Shown: positions 1-9,336 of the stretch, piece by piece
How positions within the stretch are numbered: the first letter of the stretch is position 1
Layout of the letters: each line of letters opens with the position of its first letter
Assembly (NCBI GenBank): GCA_021791935.1
Contig: JAJYVR010000002.1
Location: forward strand, 1-38,940
DNA length: 38,940 nucleotides
Reading direction: 5' to 3'
DNA from: Acidobacteriota bacterium
GTDB taxonomy: Bacteria; Acidobacteriota; Terriglobia; Terriglobales; Acidobacteriaceae
Program-made: the position numbers and the translations under genes
Notes under the pieces: generated by a model
Seen by the model: the letters and a program-made list of their open reading frames with translations, nothing else
Databases searched by the model: none
Told to the model about the DNA's origin: nothing

Positions 1-1
1 G

Positions 2-793
2 ACAGACGGAATGCGAATTCATGGCCAGTTGTTTCTTCCCGCAGGCGTCGCCAATTGTGTCCGTCATCCCGCGGTGGTCTTTGTCCATGGTGGCTCCCAA
101 CGCCAGATGCTGCTGGGCTGGCATGATATGGGCTACTATTCCAACGCGTATGCCATGAACCAATACCTCGCGAGCCGGGGATACGTTGTTCTTTCGATCA
201 ATTACCGCAGCGGCATCGGCTACGGCCTTGACTTCCGAGAGGCGGTGGACTACGGCCCCACCGGGGCCAGCGAGTTTCGCGATGTCAAAGGGGCTGCGAT
301 CTACCTGCGCAGCCGGTGCGATGTCGAACCCGCGCACATCGGCATTTGGGGTGGAAGCTGGGGCGGCTTTTTGACGGCGCTCGCCCTGGCTCGTGCCTCC
401 GACCTGTTTGCCGCCGGCGTCGATATGTCCGGGGTGCATGACTGGAATATCGACCACCCAGAGAACTTTTTTATTTCAGACACTGCCTCCGACCCCAACG
501 CCAGGTGGCGTCTCGCCTGGGAGTCGTCGCCACTGTCGTCGATCAAAACGTGGCGTTCGCCCGTCCTTCTCATCCAGGGCGACGACGACCCTGAAGTGCC
601 GTTTCTTCAAACGGTCCAGTTGGCGGCAGCGCTGCGTCAGCAGCAGGTCACGGTTCAAGAACTGATCTTTCCGGATGAGGTGCATGACTTCCTTCTGCAT
701 CGCAGTTGGGTTGCGGCTTACGAAGCCGGCGCAAAATTTTTCGATCAATATCTGAAGTCCGATTCTCCGCAGACAACGCCGGCGACGCATTGA
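2..793 (+). CDS. S9 family (prolyl oligopeptidase-type) peptidase, C-terminal catalytic domain, 5' truncated by window edge
   Basis: Frame stays open to the window edge (TDGMRIHGQLFLPAG); nucleophile-elbow GIWGGSWGGFLTALAL, LIQGDDDPEVPF and DEVHDF motifs typical of S9 alpha/beta hydrolases. Confidence 0.85.
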   Translation, partial: TDGMRIHGQLFLPAGVANCVRHPAVVFVHGGSQRQMLLGWHDMGYYSNAYAMNQYLASRGYVVLSINYRSGIGYGLDFREAVDYGPTGASEFRDVKGAAIYLRSRCDVEPAHIGIWGGSWGGFLTALALARASDLFAAGVDMSGVHDWNIDHPENFFISDTASDPNARWRLAWESSPLSSIKTWRSPVLLIQGDDDPEVPFLQTVQLAAALRQQQVTVQELIFPDEVHDFLLHRSWVAAYEAGAKFFDQYLKSDSPQTTPATH

Positions 794-1015
794 ATGAGGT
801 CCGCGCTTCTCTTGGCGTCCTTCGTGGCCTGGATATGGGCGCGGTCTGGTTCCGACGCTCACCTTACCGGTTTTCGACCGCAGCGTTGCTTCACAGGCAT
901 GGCGCTCGGCCTCTCCGCGCTACCCCTGCGATCCAGCGCGCTCCCTCGCCGCCGCCGGGCCGGAGTTCAGCAGAGGGATGGATCGAATTTGTCTCCTGCC
1001 CAATCGCCATCCTCT

Positions 1016-2332
1016 TTACATCCAGGCATCGGGCTTTGCCGCCATCGCTTCTTCCAACGTAATCCTGCGCTTCTGCTTATACGCCAGGTTCGCCATGTGG
1101 CATGCCACCGCCGACAAGTAGCCAATTTCCACGATCCCGTTCGGCTGTTTGCGATCGCGGATACAGGCCATCCAATTCGCCATGTGATTCACACCAGGAT
1201 TTTTCCCCTGCAGCGGCACGCCGCCTGGATTGTTGATTTTTTCGGGGAAATAGTTGATCGGCCCAGGAGCATTTTCTTCGTCCCAATTCGGATTGCCGGT
1301 TTTGAAATCGCCCGTTTCCATGGTGTTGGAGCCGCTTACATGTGCGATCGTGCCTTTGCTTCCTAGAAAGCGCTCTCCCAGCCCGTAACGTTCATTGCTG
1401 AAGGTGGATTGCCACGCCACCAGCAAATCGTTCGGATACTCGAAGCTGACGCTGATCGTATCCGGCACCTGCCGTCCGTCCTTCTCGGAATACACGCCGC
1501 CCATCATGGTCGCCGCTTTCGGCAATTCCAGATTCATGGCGGTGATGATCCACCCGATCTGGTGGACCATGTTCTCCGTAATGTTGCCGCCGGAAAATTC
1601 CCAGAAGAGTCGCCAGTTGATGAATTTGTAGCCGTCGAACGGGACCTTCGGCCGTCCGGAGAGGAACAGGTCCCAGTTGACATGCGCGGGATTGCAGTCG
1701 CTCGGCACCGGGCGGACCCACTGTCCATGCCCCTGCCGCGTGTTACGGCTCATCCAGGATTCGACCATGGTGATCTTTCCCGTCAACCCGTCTTGAATCC
1801 ACTTCTTCCCATCCGCCAGTTCGCCCGAGCTCTCGTCCTGCATCCCAATCTGCACAATCTGCTTGGAAGATTGGGCGGCGGCACGACAAGCCTTCGCTTC
1901 GGGAATGTCCCACGCCATCGTCTTCTCGGAATACAGGTCCTTTCCCGAGGCCAGCGTCGCCAGAAAATACTTTGCGTGCAGGTGCTGGGGCGTGGCTTGA
2001 ATCACCGCGTCAATGTCGTTTCGGTCCAGCAAGCGCATCGGGTCGTCATAGGTAGCGACATTCGGCACGAAGCTCTTCACTTGATCGCGTCGGCGAGAAT
2101 AGACATCTGCAACCGCGACGCACTCCACGTTCGGCTGTCTCAGCGCGCTCTTCAAATCTTCTTGTCCGCGATCTCCCGCGCCGATGATGCCGATGCGAAT
2201 CCGGTCGTTCGCGCCAATGACTCTATTCAAGGCGAACAATCCGTTGCCGGAAAAAGTCCCCAGGGCGGCAACTCCCAGGCCGGCCTGCCCAATAAATTCT
2301 CGACGATCGACTTTCTTTCCCTCATTTTCCAC
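1016..2332 (-). CDS. Gfo/Idh/MocA family oxidoreductase with Tat-type signal
   Basis: DRREFIGQAGLGVAALG signal; Rossmann IRIGIIGAGDRGQ; EKTMAWDIPEA (EKP-like) region; 438 aa. Confidence 0.9.
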   Translation of the reverse strand: MENEGKKVDRREFIGQAGLGVAALGTFSGNGLFALNRVIGANDRIRIGIIGAGDRGQEDLKSALRQPNVECVAVADVYSRRRDQVKSFVPNVATYDDPMRLLDRNDIDAVIQATPQHLHAKYFLATLASGKDLYSEKTMAWDIPEAKACRAAAQSSKQIVQIGMQDESSGELADGKKWIQDGLTGKITMVESWMSRNTRQGHGQWVRPVPSDCNPAHVNWDLFLSGRPKVPFDGYKFINWRLFWEFSGGNITENMVHQIGWIITAMNLELPKAATMMGGVYSEKDGRQVPDTISVSFEYPNDLLVAWQSTFSNERYGLGERFLGSKGTIAHVSGSNTMETGDFKTGNPNWDEENAPGPINYFPEKINNPGGVPLQGKNPGVNHMANWMACIRDRKQPNGIVEIGYLSAVACHMANLAYKQKRRITLEEAMAAKPDAWM

Positions 2333-2502
2333 TTGGATATTTCTCCTTTGTTGCGTATTTGTCCACCATACTTGCCCAGGCTACTTAGCTCCGGATTATA
2401 ATTTCTTTCGCAAGAGCGGTCGCCCGCAACGAAATTTCTGTCGGGCAATTCCGCCGGAAGCGGAAAAGAAAAGCTCAACCGCAAGTCGTCATCGGAGGCA
2501 CA

Positions 2503-3432
2503 ATGCATCCCAGAATACCGCGCCGAAAATTCTTGAAGACTGTGGGATTAGGCGCGTTGGCAGGTGCGGGCGCGCAGTTGCTTGGATCGACCGCTGCCGG
2601 GGAAGCGTCTGCCGCCGACGGCGCCGACAGTTCAAACATGCCGCGGCTGCTTTCCGGCTGCTGCGCCTATTCCTATAACCGGGCATTGAGAAAAGGAACG
2701 ATAACGCTGGAGGACTTTATCCGCAAAGCGGTGGAGCTGCGCGTCGATGGAGTCGATATGACTGCGTATTACCTCAAATCCACGGACCCGGAATATCTGG
2801 ATGGCCTTCGCCATTTGGCATACAAGAATGCCATGCCTCTTTCAGGCGCTGCGTGCGGAGTCAGCATGGTCCAGGCTACCGCTGTCAAGCGCGCCGGGAG
2901 TCTGAATGAAATCAAGAAATGGGTGGACGCGACCGACAGGCTTGGGGCCTCTCATCTTCGCGTTTTTGCCGGCGAGTTGCCGCCCGGTGCCACGCTGCAA
3001 CAGGGCATTGACTGGACCGTAGAAACCTTAAAAGCGGCTGCGGACTACTCTGGAAAAAAAGGCATCATGCTGGGTCTGGAGGACCACAACGGCGTGACGC
3101 AGCGCGCCGACGTTTGCCTTGAGATTATGCACCGCGTGAATTCTCCGTATGCCGGCATCAATCTCGACGTCACCAACTTCATTCCCACGCCCACGCAGGA
3201 TGTCTACGCGCAAATTGCGGCCTGCATCCCGTATGCGACCAACACGCACATTCGCGATCGGTTCGAATACGACCAGAGCCCGGTCGATTTGGATCGTGTC
3301 TGGCGGCTCTTTGCGCAGGTCGGCTTCAAGGGTTACATGTCCGCCGAGTATGAGGGGCCAGACTCAGAAACGGGCGTGCCGAAGTTGGTGGCGCAAATAC
3401 GAAATCTCTGCCGGAAATACTCGAATGGATGA
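2503..3432 (+). CDS. Sugar phosphate isomerase/epimerase (xylose isomerase-like TIM barrel), Tat signal
   Basis: PRRKFLKTVGLGALAGAGAQLLG signal; LRVFAGELPPG, GLEDHNGVTQ, GINLDVTNF, YMSAEYEG motifs. Confidence 0.87.
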   Translation: MHPRIPRRKFLKTVGLGALAGAGAQLLGSTAAGEASAADGADSSNMPRLLSGCCAYSYNRALRKGTITLEDFIRKAVELRVDGVDMTAYYLKSTDPEYLDGLRHLAYKNAMPLSGAACGVSMVQATAVKRAGSLNEIKKWVDATDRLGASHLRVFAGELPPGATLQQGIDWTVETLKAAADYSGKKGIMLGLEDHNGVTQRADVCLEIMHRVNSPYAGINLDVTNFIPTPTQDVYAQIAACIPYATNTHIRDRFEYDQSPVDLDRVWRLFAQVGFKGYMSAEYEGPDSETGVPKLVAQIRNLCRKYSNG

Positions 3433-3553
3433 AACTCATTTCTTCTCCGCAGCGTCAATTGCTAGGCAAGCTCTGTCGAATCCGGCGGACTTCTGCGGTT
3501 CGCTTCTTTTGCCCACGCTGGAGAAACTCACAAGATACGCCTGAAGGAGACGA

Positions 3554-4873
3554 ATGGTCACTCGACGGGAATTTCTCGATACAGTTGCGGTAGGTGCGGC
3601 TGGCCTCGCGGTTGGATCCACTGCAAAAAGCTATGCGCAGATCCTGGGCGCCAACGATCGCCTGAACTTTGCCGTGATCGGTCTGCATAGCCGCGCCTAC
3701 GCCCACCTTTCGGCGCTCAAGGCCAACAGCAATGCAGCCCGCATCGCGCACGTCTGCGACGTGGACAGCAAAACACTGAAAAAATTCGCCGACAGCGTGC
3801 AGCAAGAGATGGGCTATGCCGCCGCGACCGACAAGGACTTCCGCGAAATTCTCGCACAGAAAGACGTGGACGCCATTACCATTGCCACGCCCGACCATTG
3901 GCATACACCCATGGCCATCGCGGGTTTGCAGGCAGGCAAGAATGTTTACGTAGAGAAGCCGTGCAGCCACAATCCTGCTGAAGGCGCGCTGCTGGTGGAG
4001 GCCCAGCGCAAGTACGGCAAGCTGGTGCAGATGGGCACGCAGCAGCGGTCCTCGGATTACACCATTGAAATTGTCGACAAGATTCACAACGGCTTGATCG
4101 GCCGGACTTACTATGGCAAAGCGTGGTACAGCAATACCAGAAAATCCATTGGCATCGGGAAGGTAGTGCCCGTGCCTCCGCAACTGGACTGGGACCTGTG
4201 GCAGGGTCCGGCGCCGCGCAGGCCGTACAAAGACAATGTTCAGCCGTATAACTGGCACTGGTTTAAAATTTATGGCACCGGTGAGGCGCTCAACAACGGA
4301 ACGCATGAAGTGGACGTCTGCCGCTGGGCGCTGGGTGTCGATTATCCGCAGCGCGTCACCTCCTCCGGCGGCAGATATCAGTTCAAAGATGACTGGCAAT
4401 TTTATGACACCTTGGTCACCAGCTTCGAATATCCCGACAAGATGATTGATTGGGAAGGGAAGAGCTGCCAGGGGATGAAGTTCTATCATCGCGACCGCGG
4501 CTCCGCCATTATGGGCACAACAGGAACGGTCTTGATCGATCGCGGCGGCTACGAGATATACGACCTTGGTGGAAAGAAAACCAGCGAATACAAGGTAGGC
4601 AAGGCGGCTTCATCCTCAGATTTGGTCGGCCGCGATTCCATGACGGACGCGCACTTTGCCAACTTCATCGCTGGAATTCGTACCGGAGCGAAGCTCAATG
4701 CGCCGGTCTCCGTCGGCAATGTTGCCGTTACCATGCTGCAACTTTCCAACATCGCGTGGGAAGTGCAACGGGAACTGAATCTCGACACGACGGATGGAAA
4801 AATCCTGAACGATCCCGATGCCATGAAGATGTGGGGAAGAGAGTACGAGAAGGGCTGGGCGCCACACATCTAG
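3554..4873 (+). CDS. Gfo/Idh/MocA family oxidoreductase with Tat-type signal
   Basis: TRREFLDTVAVGAAGLAVG signal; TPDHWHTPMAIAGLQAGKNVYVEKPCSHNPAEG is a classic Gfo/Idh/MocA motif. Confidence 0.93.
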   Translation: MVTRREFLDTVAVGAAGLAVGSTAKSYAQILGANDRLNFAVIGLHSRAYAHLSALKANSNAARIAHVCDVDSKTLKKFADSVQQEMGYAAATDKDFREILAQKDVDAITIATPDHWHTPMAIAGLQAGKNVYVEKPCSHNPAEGALLVEAQRKYGKLVQMGTQQRSSDYTIEIVDKIHNGLIGRTYYGKAWYSNTRKSIGIGKVVPVPPQLDWDLWQGPAPRRPYKDNVQPYNWHWFKIYGTGEALNNGTHEVDVCRWALGVDYPQRVTSSGGRYQFKDDWQFYDTLVTSFEYPDKMIDWEGKSCQGMKFYHRDRGSAIMGTTGTVLIDRGGYEIYDLGGKKTSEYKVGKAASSSDLVGRDSMTDAHFANFIAGIRTGAKLNAPVSVGNVAVTMLQLSNIAWEVQRELNLDTTDGKILNDPDAMKMWGREYEKGWAPHI

Positions 4874-4909
4874 CGTCTCCGAGCGCCTGACGGTGCATCT
4901 GCAGGGGTG

Positions 4910-4937
4910 CCCCAGGTCTCGATTCTGAGACCTGGGG
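4910..4937. terminator. Perfect 11-bp inverted repeat between convergent genes, likely bidirectional terminator
   Basis: CCCCAGGTCTC-GATTCT-GAGACCTGGGG located between the 3' ends at 4873 (+) and 4963 (-). Confidence 0.65.
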
Positions 4938-4962
4938 TTCAACGGGAAATTCAACGACTGCT

Positions 4963-5856
4963 TCAAGCATGCAACTTGCGCATGTACTCCGCGTCAATTT
5001 TCAGTTCCTGCATGACGGGCATGTTGTATTCCTCCTGCTCGACAAAGCAGTGTTTAATGTGTCCCGTTTGCGCGGCGGCTGCGAAGATCGGGCGATAGTC
5101 GATCGACCCCTGGCCCAGGGCGGTTGCGGTCGGAGGATTTTGGATGGTTGCCGGCGCCGTAAAGGGCTTGAAGTCCTTGACGTGCAGCATGGAAATGCGG
5201 TTTCCATAACGATGCAATAACTCGATGGGATTGCCGCCGCCCACCGTGACCCATCCAAGGTCCATCTCCATGGTTACGTATTCTGGATCTGTCAGCCGCA
5301 TCAGTTCGTCGTACGGCACCACGCCGTCCTCTTTGTGAAATTCCATGGTGTGGTTGTGATACCCGAATTTCAATCCCGCAGCGCTTATCTGTTTGCCGAA
5401 CCTGTTGAACTCGCCTGCATTCCAACGCCACTCATCCAGCGTGAAGGTGGGGCCCTGCCCGCCGTGATGGCCGGGATAGGAACAAATAATGTATCGGCTA
5501 CCGATCGCTTTCATGAATGCAACGATCTCATCGACGTGGCCGTTCAGCGCGTCGTAAGAATAATGCGCGCTGACGCAGTGAAGGCCCGCTTGCTGCATGG
5601 CCTGTTTCACATCGCTTGCGCTGCGATTGTAGAACCCGGCCGCTTCCACTTCGCGGTAGCCAAGCGCCGCAATCTGCTTCAGCGTGCCTTCGTAGTCGGT
5701 AGGTAGCTGCCTTCGAACGGAGTACAGTTGAATGCCCAGCGGAAGGTCCAGGTACTTCGTCTTGTCCTCCGCATTCAATGCGGAGTTGCGCAGCAGGGTT
5801 GAACCGTACAGCAGCGCGGCACTGCCGGTTTTCAAAAAGTCTCGTCTTGATTTCAT
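4963..5856 (-). CDS. Sugar phosphate isomerase/epimerase (TIM barrel), Tat signal
   Basis: Start chosen at MKSRRDFLKTGSAALLYGS; LGIQLYSVRRQLPTDYEGTLKQIAALGYREVEAAGFY; EMDLGWVTVGGGNP; HVKDF. Confidence 0.88.
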   Translation of the reverse strand: MKSRRDFLKTGSAALLYGSTLLRNSALNAEDKTKYLDLPLGIQLYSVRRQLPTDYEGTLKQIAALGYREVEAAGFYNRSASDVKQAMQQAGLHCVSAHYSYDALNGHVDEIVAFMKAIGSRYIICSYPGHHGGQGPTFTLDEWRWNAGEFNRFGKQISAAGLKFGYHNHTMEFHKEDGVVPYDELMRLTDPEYVTMEMDLGWVTVGGGNPIELLHRYGNRISMLHVKDFKPFTAPATIQNPPTATALGQGSIDYRPIFAAAAQTGHIKHCFVEQEEYNMPVMQELKIDAEYMRKLHA

Positions 5857-5911
5857 GGTCATCCGCCTTCTCTTTTCTGTAGGTGAAATCGCGGACCAAT
5901 TCCGCACATCG

Positions 5912-6235
5912 CTATTGTTTTTGCAGCGTACGAATATAAGAAACCAGGTCCTCAATCTGGGGCGGAGTCAGCCGGGTACCGAAGGCAGGCATGTTCCGTT
6001 TCCCTTTGCCGATCACGTTGGCCAGCTCTCTGTCCGTCATCTTCACAACGGCTGGATCGTGAAGATTCACGACCTTCAGTGCTTGGCCCGCCGGGGTGGA
6101 GCCTTTACCGTCGGCGCCATGACACATCTGGCAGTTGGACTGGAACAATTTCGCGCCTTGGTTTTGCGCATGGGCTGCGGCAGGCAACAGGCAAGCAATC
6201 GCCGCCGCCGATAGCAATTGAATCATGGACCTCAT
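5912..6235 (-). CDS. Secreted monoheme c-type cytochrome
   Basis: Signal peptide MRSMIQLLSAAAIACLLPAAAHAQ; CQMCH heme motif; distal MPAF; 107 aa. Confidence 0.9.
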   Translation of the reverse strand: MRSMIQLLSAAAIACLLPAAAHAQNQGAKLFQSNCQMCHGADGKGSTPAGQALKVVNLHDPAVVKMTDRELANVIGKGKRNMPAFGTRLTPPQIEDLVSYIRTLQKQ

Positions 6236-6307
6236 AGCATCTCCTTATCGGTTGAGTTCAAAATTGTTGCGCGTCCGGCATTCATTCCAGGATCCTTCTC
6301 GCATGGA

Positions 6308-6937
6308 TCACTGCTCCAGCATATGACAAGTGCTGCAATCGACGCTCGCCCGCTTGGCGCGATGGCAGTTGACGCAGGTTGCCATCGAAATGTCGGACTC
6401 TTTGTAAAGCCGGACTCGCTCCGCAACCGCACCGTGGCACTGCTCGCAGGTCGCGCCATGCTGCAAATGGACCTTATGACTGAAGCTCACAAACGAAGGC
6501 AATTCGTAGACCCGCACCCACGGAATGGTGCGGTCCGTTTTGGCATACTCCGTCAGTTTCTGCACGCCAGGATTGTCGGTGGCAATGGTCTGATGACATT
6601 GCATGCAGAATGAGGCCCGCGGAATCGTCAAGGTTGCGCCGGAACGCGAAGGCGCATGGCAGTATTCGCACGGCATTTTCAGCGTTCCCGCGTGCTGTTT
6701 ATGACTGAAGGGAACTGGCTGCTCCGGGCCGCGCAAGAGTTCGGTCTGCAATGGCGATGCGTTCTCCTGCGCCGTTGAGCTGCTGGACCTGGCGGCATTG
6801 TTTTGCGCCGGCGAATTTGTCGTCGTCCCTGCGGAATTTTGCGCGAAGGCCGCCGCCACAGCGGGCGTGCTGCCGGGTGGCGGAATCCAAAAGGCGAGTA
6901 ACGCAAGCAACAAAACTAGCCGCCACCGTTGCATCAT
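6308..6937 (-). CDS. Pentaheme cytochrome c (cytochrome c3/c7-like)
   Basis: Five CXXCH motifs (CEYCH, CMQCH, CEQCH, CVNCH, CSTCH); start at [16 protein letters not shown]; its ATGATG overlaps the stop of the upstream GMC gene. Confidence 0.87.
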   Translation of the reverse strand: MMQRWRLVLLLALLAFWIPPPGSTPAVAAAFAQNSAGTTTNSPAQNNAARSSSSTAQENASPLQTELLRGPEQPVPFSHKQHAGTLKMPCEYCHAPSRSGATLTIPRASFCMQCHQTIATDNPGVQKLTEYAKTDRTIPWVRVYELPSFVSFSHKVHLQHGATCEQCHGAVAERVRLYKESDISMATCVNCHRAKRASVDCSTCHMLEQ

Positions 6938-8508
6938 CCCATGTTCCTTTGTCGCATTTGCTCTGCCATGTGCTCGGCTGCTCGCATGGAAAGCGCCAGG
7001 ATTGTCATTGTCGGGTTTTGCCATCCGCTGCCGACGAAGCTGCTGCCATCCACCACGAACAGGTTCTTGATGTCGTGGCTCCGGTTCCACTTGTTCAGCA
7101 CGCTGGTCTTCGGGTTGTCGCCCATCCGGCACGTGCCCAGTTCGTGAATGCTGTAGCCCGGAGGGTTGGGATCGTAATTCTTTGCAAGCACCTCGAAGCC
7201 CGCGGCCTCCGCCATCGCGATGCCCGTATCCACGGCATCGCGCGACATGTTGAACTCATTGTCGGTGTACTTTGTATCGACGTGCAGCACGGGAATGTCC
7301 CATGCGTCCACCACGTTCTTGTCGATGCTGACCTGGTGCTCATAATGGGAGAGGACCTGGCCCATCATGCTTATGTAAAAGCCGCTGCCATAGTAGCTGT
7401 CCAGTTTCTTTTGCAGTTCCGCGCCATAGGCTGCAAAGTTTCGCGCGTCCATGGCGCGGTCGCTGCTCCATACATTCAACGCGTAACCTCCAAGAAAGTT
7501 TTTCGCTCTGCTGTCGATGTTGCGGAAGCGCGGAATCAGCGCGTCGCCCCCCATCAATTCCGGCGTTGCCTTGCCGTCACGAGCCTCCGGCACCGAGCAG
7601 ACCAACCCGGGTCCATAGATATTGTCGATCAGGTAATGTCCAAGGACCCCGCTGGAGTTTGCCAGCTTCGAATTCAGCAGCAGGCGCGTACTCTCCAGGC
7701 ATCCGGCAGCCAAAACTACAACACTGGCCTTCACTGACATCTCGCGTCGCGAGTGGCGATCGACGAAGTTGGCGCCGTTGACCAGCCCCGTATTTTTATC
7801 GACGGTGATTTCGCGCACCACCACATTTGGCACGGCGGTCAGCTTGCCGGTGGCGAACGCATCCGGCAACAGCAGGTTGATGGAACTTGCCAACCCGCCG
7901 CGACCCATCGCGCTGCGCGCTTTGCAGACCGGAACATTCAGCTTCTTGCCGGCAGCAATAAAGCGCTGCATCGACCCCGACCACGGAGAGTCGTCGACGA
8001 CAAAATTTCCATCGGGATATTGCGGCAGCCCATCCGGGTGTCCGCTGACCCTGAAGATTTCTTCCACGCGAGAGTAGTACGGAGCCAGATCGGCCAGGCC
8101 GATCGGCCAGTTGTCGCCGAAGCCGTCGTGGTCCTTCGCCTTGAATTCGTAATCGCTGAGACGAAAGGATTGTCGCGACCAGAAAAGCGATCGCCCGCCG
8201 AACAGCCGCACCCGCACCCAGTTGTATGGCTCGTTTCGATTGAAGGTGTAAGGAACTTCTTTTTCATCCACCCAGGTATTGGCGTTGAACTCGTTTGCCT
8301 GAAAGACGTGTGGCAGCCGTCCCGGCATGTTGAAGCCGCGATACGGCAGTTCGTACGCCGGCTTCAGTTCACGGTCCTTCTGGAAATTGACGATCGGTCC
8401 AGCGTTCAGCATCACGCAGGATATGCCTTTTTCCGTGAGAACTTTGGCGACCATTCCTCCGGAGTGACCGGAACCAACGATCAATACATCCGCGTTTTCC
8501 TCCGGCAT
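6934..8508 (-). CDS. GMC family oxidoreductase (FAD-dependent sugar dehydrogenase large subunit)
   Basis: [22 protein letters not shown]-binding N-terminus; C-terminal [13 protein letters not shown]...[32 protein letters not shown]; no signal peptide. Confidence 0.92.
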   Translation of the reverse strand: MPEENADVLIVGSGHSGGMVAKVLTEKGISCVMLNAGPIVNFQKDRELKPAYELPYRGFNMPGRLPHVFQANEFNANTWVDEKEVPYTFNRNEPYNWVRVRLFGGRSLFWSRQSFRLSDYEFKAKDHDGFGDNWPIGLADLAPYYSRVEEIFRVSGHPDGLPQYPDGNFVVDDSPWSGSMQRFIAAGKKLNVPVCKARSAMGRGGLASSINLLLPDAFATGKLTAVPNVVVREITVDKNTGLVNGANFVDRHSRREMSVKASVVVLAAGCLESTRLLLNSKLANSSGVLGHYLIDNIYGPGLVCSVPEARDGKATPELMGGDALIPRFRNIDSRAKNFLGGYALNVWSSDRAMDARNFAAYGAELQKKLDSYYGSGFYISMMGQVLSHYEHQVSIDKNVVDAWDIPVLHVDTKYTDNEFNMSRDAVDTGIAMAEAAGFEVLAKNYDPNPPGYSIHELGTCRMGDNPKTSVLNKWNRSHDIKNLFVVDGSSFVGSGWQNPTMTILALSMRAAEHMAEQMRQRNMG

Positions 8509-8529
8509 GACGACCCCAGCTCCTATTTT

Positions 8530-9225
8530 TTATACGTACATTTGGATGTCGGGATCGATCGGCGACCAGTACAAGCCAATCCCGGGCGCCCGCTCTCCGG
8601 CCGATGTTGCGGCGATGCTCCACGCCTGGGAGTTCATCGTCGCAGTTCGAATATCTTCATGCGCCACGTTGATGAAATGCGCAAACGGTTCCGTCGGCGG
8701 ATGGTCCCTCATCCAGACCCTGAGCCACGGCCGCAGCAGCGTGTCCGCCTGTTCCGCGTTCACTCTCGCAAAAGGGACGCCGAATTGCTTCTGCGCATCG
8801 GCGTTTAGCCGGTCGAGACCGGACCTGTACATGTGCTGCCGCTCGGCTGGCGAGACGCTGATCAGAAAGTCAATGAACTCAGGAGCGCACGCCTGCGTCG
8901 ATCCAGGATATCCATTCATCGGAGGCAACAGAATGTCGCCGAGCTTCCGCAGCGTCGCCATGTGCTCGGCGCGAAAATAATGCTGCTCCGTCAATGCCAC
9001 TGCATCGGGCACGGTGGCCGGAATCGCCGGACCCTGAAAGCCAAAACCTCGCCGTTGTCCAATCGTCTGGGGCGAAGTTTCCGCCATGGGTGAGCCGGCT
9101 GTTGCGGCAGCGGATTGCGGGGCGGAAGTTTTCTCTGCGGTGGCCGGAGTTGCGTTCTGCCCGAACATCGGCATCGCCGTGACCGGAACAGCCACAATTG
9201 CTTTGACAAAATCTCGTCTGCGCAT
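8530..9225 (-). CDS. Gluconate 2-dehydrogenase subunit 3-like protein with Tat signal (partner of the GMC dehydrogenase)
   Basis: RRRDFVKAIVAVPVTAMPMFGQ signal; LRKLGDILLPPMNGYPGSTQACAPEFIDFLISVSP; 21 bp upstream of the GMC gene. Confidence 0.83.
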   Translation of the reverse strand: MRRRDFVKAIVAVPVTAMPMFGQNATPATAEKTSAPQSAAATAGSPMAETSPQTIGQRRGFGFQGPAIPATVPDAVALTEQHYFRAEHMATLRKLGDILLPPMNGYPGSTQACAPEFIDFLISVSPAERQHMYRSGLDRLNADAQKQFGVPFARVNAEQADTLLRPWLRVWMRDHPPTEPFAHFINVAHEDIRTATMNSQAWSIAATSAGERAPGIGLYWSPIDPDIQMYV

Positions 9226-9336
9226 CGCACTTAGACTAGCGTGCGCCCAATACGCTCGTCAATGAATCGATTCGATTCCCGATCGTCGATCGTTCCGGCG
9301 CTGTTTTGGTTTGCGGTTGGCCGTCGCAGCGTATGG

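Noticed and set aside
7753-8808. 351-aa plus-strand ORF opposite the GMC gene
   Set aside because: Shadow ORF; the minus strand carries the conserved GMC motifs.
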